DNA from: Pseudomonadota bacterium
GTDB lineage: Bacteria > Pseudomonadota > Gammaproteobacteria > Halothiobacillales > Halothiobacillaceae
Direction: 5' to 3'
Length of the DNA: 8,299 nucleotides
NCBI GenBank assembly: GCA_021795795.1
Contig: JAJYPA010000352.1
Location: 1 to 8,299, forward strand
The notes below the pieces were generated by a model, which ran no database searches, had not been told where the DNA came from, and saw nothing but the letters and a program-made list of their open reading frames with translations. Shown piece by piece: positions 5,494 through 8,299 of the stretch. Made by a program: the position numbers and the translations under genes. How positions within the stretch are numbered: the first letter of the stretch is position 1; the number at the start of each line of letters is the position of its first letter.

Positions 5494-6585
5494 ATGAACG
5501 AAAATGCACTAATACCTAAAATTCCGCCCGCACTGAGGCGATTGCGCCGACATTACGGGATTAAAGGAGATCTTGCGCTTGCAAGTATTATTGATTCCGG
5601 TCGGGTGCACATAGAACAGTGCACTGAGTATGATAACTGGAATGGTGGAACTTTTGGCCATGACGTGTTTTTGTTTGTCCCAGAAGACATTATGGATCTC
5701 GTAGACTTAGACAAACAAGCCTCTGTGTTCGAGCGACTGAGAGACGATTTAAACAAGGCGACACCTGAGGTAGAGAACGAATATGTCCGCGCTGTTTACG
5801 TAAAGAGTGCGGACGAATTGGATCCGCAATTTCAGGCATCTATTAATTTTACTGGGAAGCCGCAGATCGTTCCTGAACGAACTGGCCTATGGAAAACTAA
5901 TAGTCTTCGTATCTTCTTAAGTCATCGTGATAAGCATAAAGGCGTGGCGCATGCGCTCGCAGAAGCACTTGCGCCTTTTGGCGTTTCTTCGTTCGTCGCA
6001 CACGACGCAATAAAACCCATGCGTGAATGGGAGAAGGAGATACTGAATGCTTTGATGACAATGGAGGTTATGGTGGTACTTCTGACGGATGACTTTCACG
6101 AAAGCGAATGGACAAATCAGGGGATCGGATTTGCCTTAGGAAAAGGAATTCCTATTATTTGCGTTAAGGTCGGAACCGCTGACCCTTGCGGCTTTATCGG
6201 ATCAAAACAGGCGTTGAAAGTGCCTTATGATGAAGTTCTTACCGCAGCCCCAAAGATCCATCGTGCGTTGATAAATGAAATTGGACAAGAAGGGCGCCTG
6301 AAGGAAATTCTGATTGAATCTTTTATTTCGTCGCCCAACTACATTGAAACCATGGAGCGGCTGGAGCGATTGACTAATACTGCTGATCGACTAACTGACA
6401 AAGAATTCGAGCGGATCAAGGAAGGTTACGCCAGCAATCACCAGCTTTACACCTGTGCCGGTATTCATAATCGGGGCAATTGGTTTAAAAGATATCTTGA
6501 ATGTGCCACCGGCAAGAAACTAGAGTTTAAAGATAGGGAAATAATTGAAATCATGCCTTCCGTCGAAAATGAGTTACCGTTTTAG
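5494..6585 (+). CDS. TIR-domain protein, probable defence-type effector
   Basis: A 363-aa protein with three parts. Residues 11-110 include YDNWNGGTFGHDVFLFVPED and resemble an N-terminal domain that I associate, from memory, with bacterial defence proteins. Residues 137-245 are a TIR domain: LRIFLSHRDKHKGVAHALAE (138-157), DAIKPMREWEKEI (171-183), VVLLTDDFHESEWTNQGIGF (194-213) and the core strand IPIICV. Residues 270-363 form a small C-terminal domain with LTDKEFERI and SNHQLY. Bacterial TIR domains usually cleave NAD+ or make signalling nucleotides, often in abortive antiphage systems. The catalytic Glu normally follows W..x in the SxWxxxE motif; here that residue is Gly210 (codon GGG, 6121-6123). 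No transmembrane segment is seen. The gene looks more AT-rich than the mob genes, suggesting separately acquired cargo. Its specific system is not recognised. Confidence 0.8.
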   Translation: MNENALIPKIPPALRRLRRHYGIKGDLALASIIDSGRVHIEQCTEYDNWNGGTFGHDVFLFVPEDIMDLVDLDKQASVFERLRDDLNKATPEVENEYVRAVYVKSADELDPQFQASINFTGKPQIVPERTGLWKTNSLRIFLSHRDKHKGVAHALAEALAPFGVSSFVAHDAIKPMREWEKEILNALMTMEVMVVLLTDDFHESEWTNQGIGFALGKGIPIICVKVGTADPCGFIGSKQALKVPYDEVLTAAPKIHRALINEIGQEGRLKEILIESFISSPNYIETMERLERLTNTADRLTDKEFERIKEGYASNHQLYTCAGIHNRGNWFKRYLECATGKKLEFKDREIIEIMPSVENELPF

Positions 6586-6745
6586 TTGGATTTGAAATTA
6601 AAACACTGATAGACAGAACTTCTAGCCCAGAAAAGCTTTATAATTACTAAACCTTAGTGTCGGAAGTTGTCAATAGATCATCGGTAATAAATGCCCGATT
6701 CCAGTCTAGTCCGACAACGACCTACTTACTAATATCTTGCGCCTT
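6586..6745. other. convergent intergenic region with nested inverted repeats
   Basis: AT-rich gap between the TIR and MBL genes, which converge here. TGTCGGA (6658-6664) pairs with TCCGACA (6710-6716), and inside this ATCGG (6680-6684) pairs with CCGAT (6695-6699). A bidirectional termination region is likely by position, but there is no strong T-tract after the stems. Confidence 0.4.
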
Positions 6746-8026
6746 CTACTGAACTATGGTTAGTGAGCATCTACCCCCACTACATAAAGGCATTCCAGGA
6801 AGAGTACCAAGGATTGGTATTGTCTGATCCCCATTTATCGAATCACGCCTTGTTGTCCAACCTGCGTTCTGGTGCTTGTTTACTGTTTGATGGTGAGGAT
6901 GACGGTAGGAATTCCCCTGACCATAAGAGTAGGCTATATAATTTGATTTTGTACTTGCCTGAGGAGGAGTGTCTCCTCGATACAATCCTCCGTGGTGAGT
7001 GGCGATCAGACCGCCTAGGCTCTGCGGCAATGATATTTGAGGAAGAAACTTCACATACTTCGCATCACCTGGGCAAAGGACATGGACCTTATCATTATGG
7101 GGACCTACCTTCGCTACAAAGACAAGTCCAGAGTTGTTCCGATCCGAGGCGTTAGGCAATTTGTGAATTTCACCAAAAGGTGTAATTAGTGACGTTAAGT
7201 TGTTCGGCCAGATAATCAACGACCCGTACGACTGGAGTTTCTGTGCAAATCTCATGTCGGATGGTCCAAGCGCTTGCCGAGGAACAATCCACGGCAACTG
7301 TTGAGCACTTTGGTGCCTGTCACCTGAGATCCAATGGTCCATATGCCAATGGGAAAGCACAACCGGTGGATTTAGAGTAAAGCAGGGCTGAAAGTTGACG
7401 GGATATGTCCCAGCATTTTTTAGACATCCACCGCCTAGATCGAAGTAGAGGGCTGGCTGAAGGCTATTCGCAAGAACCGCCAAACATGCCCCTTGGCCAA
7501 CATTATAAACCGCTAGGTAGTTATCTTCTTGTTCGGAGATTTTATGGTTTAATAATGCTTCGATGTTATTTTGCGTGGCATCTTGCAAGCCATCGAGTGA
7601 CACTAACTGCCTGAGACTGCGGCTTAGCCTTCCTCTTCCATCCAGATGCTCTATATTCTCAATGAAAACCTCCTCTATGTTTTCGACATTATTTGGGGAG
7701 CGATACTGTTGTGCCGCCAGGCTCCCAAAACTAGACTTGGTAGCGATATTAAATCGACACCAATGATCCACACGTAGGTTGTGAGAATTTTTTGAGGGGT
7801 CAAGGGTCTCCAAGATCACAGGCTCCAATTCTCCAGCACGGGTTTCAAAGGTGGTAGCTTGGTGAAGTCGTTCTAGGGTCTCTGTGGGTATCGCATCGAA
7901 ACATATGGAAAGGCCTTCCCGCGTGTGTTCAATAGAATCCACATAAGCAAAATATGACTTGTTTGATTGCATATCCCAGATCCTGATACGGTCATAGGTA
8001 ATGAATGCTACCCTGCTACTGAGCAA
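6746..8026 (-). CDS. metallo-beta-lactamase-fold hydrolase, ComEC-like
   Basis: A 426-aa protein if started at the TTG at 8026. The N-terminal part (residues 1-165) is of unknown function and begins RVAFITYDRIRIWD. The MBL domain starts at YNVGQGACLAVL (174-185), then YFDLGGG (194-200), the metal motif SHWHMDHW (His226, His228, Asp230, His231), the ligand Asp321 in PGDAKY, ATHHGG (343-347), and SYGQGNSYRHPH (367-378). The VGQG, HHG and late NxYxHPH pattern is that of the C-terminal nuclease-like domain of ComEC/Rec2 DNA-uptake proteins, but no membrane channel is present. A cytosolic nuclease or phosphodiesterase is likely. The start is doubtful: TTG 8026 is the only initiation codon before a stop, and ATG 7972 would remove 18 residues that look conserved-like. 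It converges with the TIR gene; joint function is inferred. Confidence 0.8.
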   Translation of the reverse strand: MLSSRVAFITYDRIRIWDMQSNKSYFAYVDSIEHTREGLSICFDAIPTETLERLHQATTFETRAGELEPVILETLDPSKNSHNLRVDHWCRFNIATKSSFGSLAAQQYRSPNNVENIEEVFIENIEHLDGRGRLSRSLRQLVSLDGLQDATQNNIEALLNHKISEQEDNYLAVYNVGQGACLAVLANSLQPALYFDLGGGCLKNAGTYPVNFQPCFTLNPPVVLSHWHMDHWISGDRHQSAQQLPWIVPRQALGPSDMRFAQKLQSYGSLIIWPNNLTSLITPFGEIHKLPNASDRNNSGLVFVAKVGPHNDKVHVLCPGDAKYVKFLPQISLPQSLGGLIATHHGGLYRGDTPPQASTKSNYIAYSYGQGNSYRHPHHQTVNKHQNAGWTTRRDSINGDQTIPILGTLPGMPLCSGGRCSLTIVQ

Positions 8027-8184
8027 ATATCAGCAGGCAGTTGACTAAATTTTGCGGCTGGCGATCCTCCTGATGCGAACGACCGCTACCAGTCTGTACC
8101 GGCCCTTCAACAGAAAATCTCTACAGGAAGCCTTTGACAGGGGTTGAAAAAGCCCGTTGATGATCAGGAAGTGCAACTTCGCCA

Positions 8185-8299
8185 TCATGTCACCCAGTTC
8201 TCGGCGACCAGTCCTGCACCGACATAGAGATCGAAATCGGCCGTGTTGTTGGTCACCAGCGTAACTCCCAGCGATAAAGTATGCGCGGCAATCATGCGG
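8185..8299 (-). CDS. VapC-like PIN-domain toxin, C-terminal fragment
   Basis: The last 37 residues of a gene that enters from beyond the right edge: RMIAAHTLSLGVTLVTNNTADFD then LYVGAGLVAENWVT. This matches the typical C-terminus of VapC toxins, with the I-A-A-H-A-x-x-x-G-x-x-L-V-T-x-N-x-x-x-F pattern. The Asp/Asn region (TNNTADF) corresponds to the last acidic site of the PIN nuclease. VapC enzymes are ribonucleases held inactive by a VapB antitoxin, normally encoded just upstream, here outside the window. In plasmids such pairs act in stable maintenance. The N-terminal catalytic residues cannot be checked. Confidence 0.75.
   Translation of the reverse strand, partial: RMIAAHTLSLGVTLVTNNTADFDLYVGAGLVAENWVT

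Noticed and set aside
6763..7155. 130-aa plus-strand ORF antisense to the MBL gene
   Set aside because: Antisense shadow; the minus-strand frame carries the clear HxHxDH motif.
8027..8184. 47-aa minus-strand ORF overlapping the vapC stop
   Set aside because: ATG 8184-region ORF has no recognisable content; the overlap with the stop codon alone is weak evidence.

Overview
The window looks like part of a small mobilisable plasmid, or a plasmid-derived island integrated in a chromosome, from a proteobacterium (beta- or gamma-like by protein style; the exact genus cannot be read from the sequence). It carries a theta-type replication initiator with iterons, a relaxase operon without any type IV secretion genes, a transposase fragment at one edge, a VapC-type toxin fragment at the other, and two cargo genes whose base composition appears more AT-rich than the mobility region.

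Layout, left to right. Positions 1-85 (minus) hold the N-terminus of an IS1634-type transposase, with the end of that element somewhere before about position 240. From about 325 a short hypothetical ORF runs into, and overlaps, the plasmid initiator gene rep (629-1786). Rep has winged-helix-like core sequence and then an unusually long in-frame tail. Four 18-bp iterons (1383-1493) lie inside this tail, and it ends in QLNLF, which matches the beta-clamp-binding motif known from initiators such as TrfA. Positions 1787-2140 form a hairpin-rich intergenic region with a possible oriT. Next comes the mobilisation operon: a MobC-like relaxosome protein (2141-2542), a 799-aa MOBP-like relaxase with a C-terminal primase/TOPRIM-like part (2526-4925), and, nested out of frame in the relaxase linker, a 155-aa membrane-anchored coiled-coil protein (3310-3777) laid out like MobB of IncQ plasmids.

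Positions 4926-5493 are non-coding, with two GGTT/AACC hairpins, a GC-rich inverted repeat that is a diverged copy of one at the end of rep, and three degenerate direct repeats. Then follow two convergent cargo genes: a TIR-domain protein (5494-6585) and a ComEC-like metallo-beta-lactamase-fold protein (8026-6746, minus). By domain content this pair is a plausible antiphage module, but this is inference. The window ends with the C-terminus of a VapC-like PIN toxin (8299-8185, minus).

The most noteworthy points are the intragenic, helically phased iterons with the terminal clamp motif in Rep; the mobB-like gene nested in the relaxase linker; a TIR domain with Gly where the catalytic Glu is expected; and the TIR plus MBL cargo pair.
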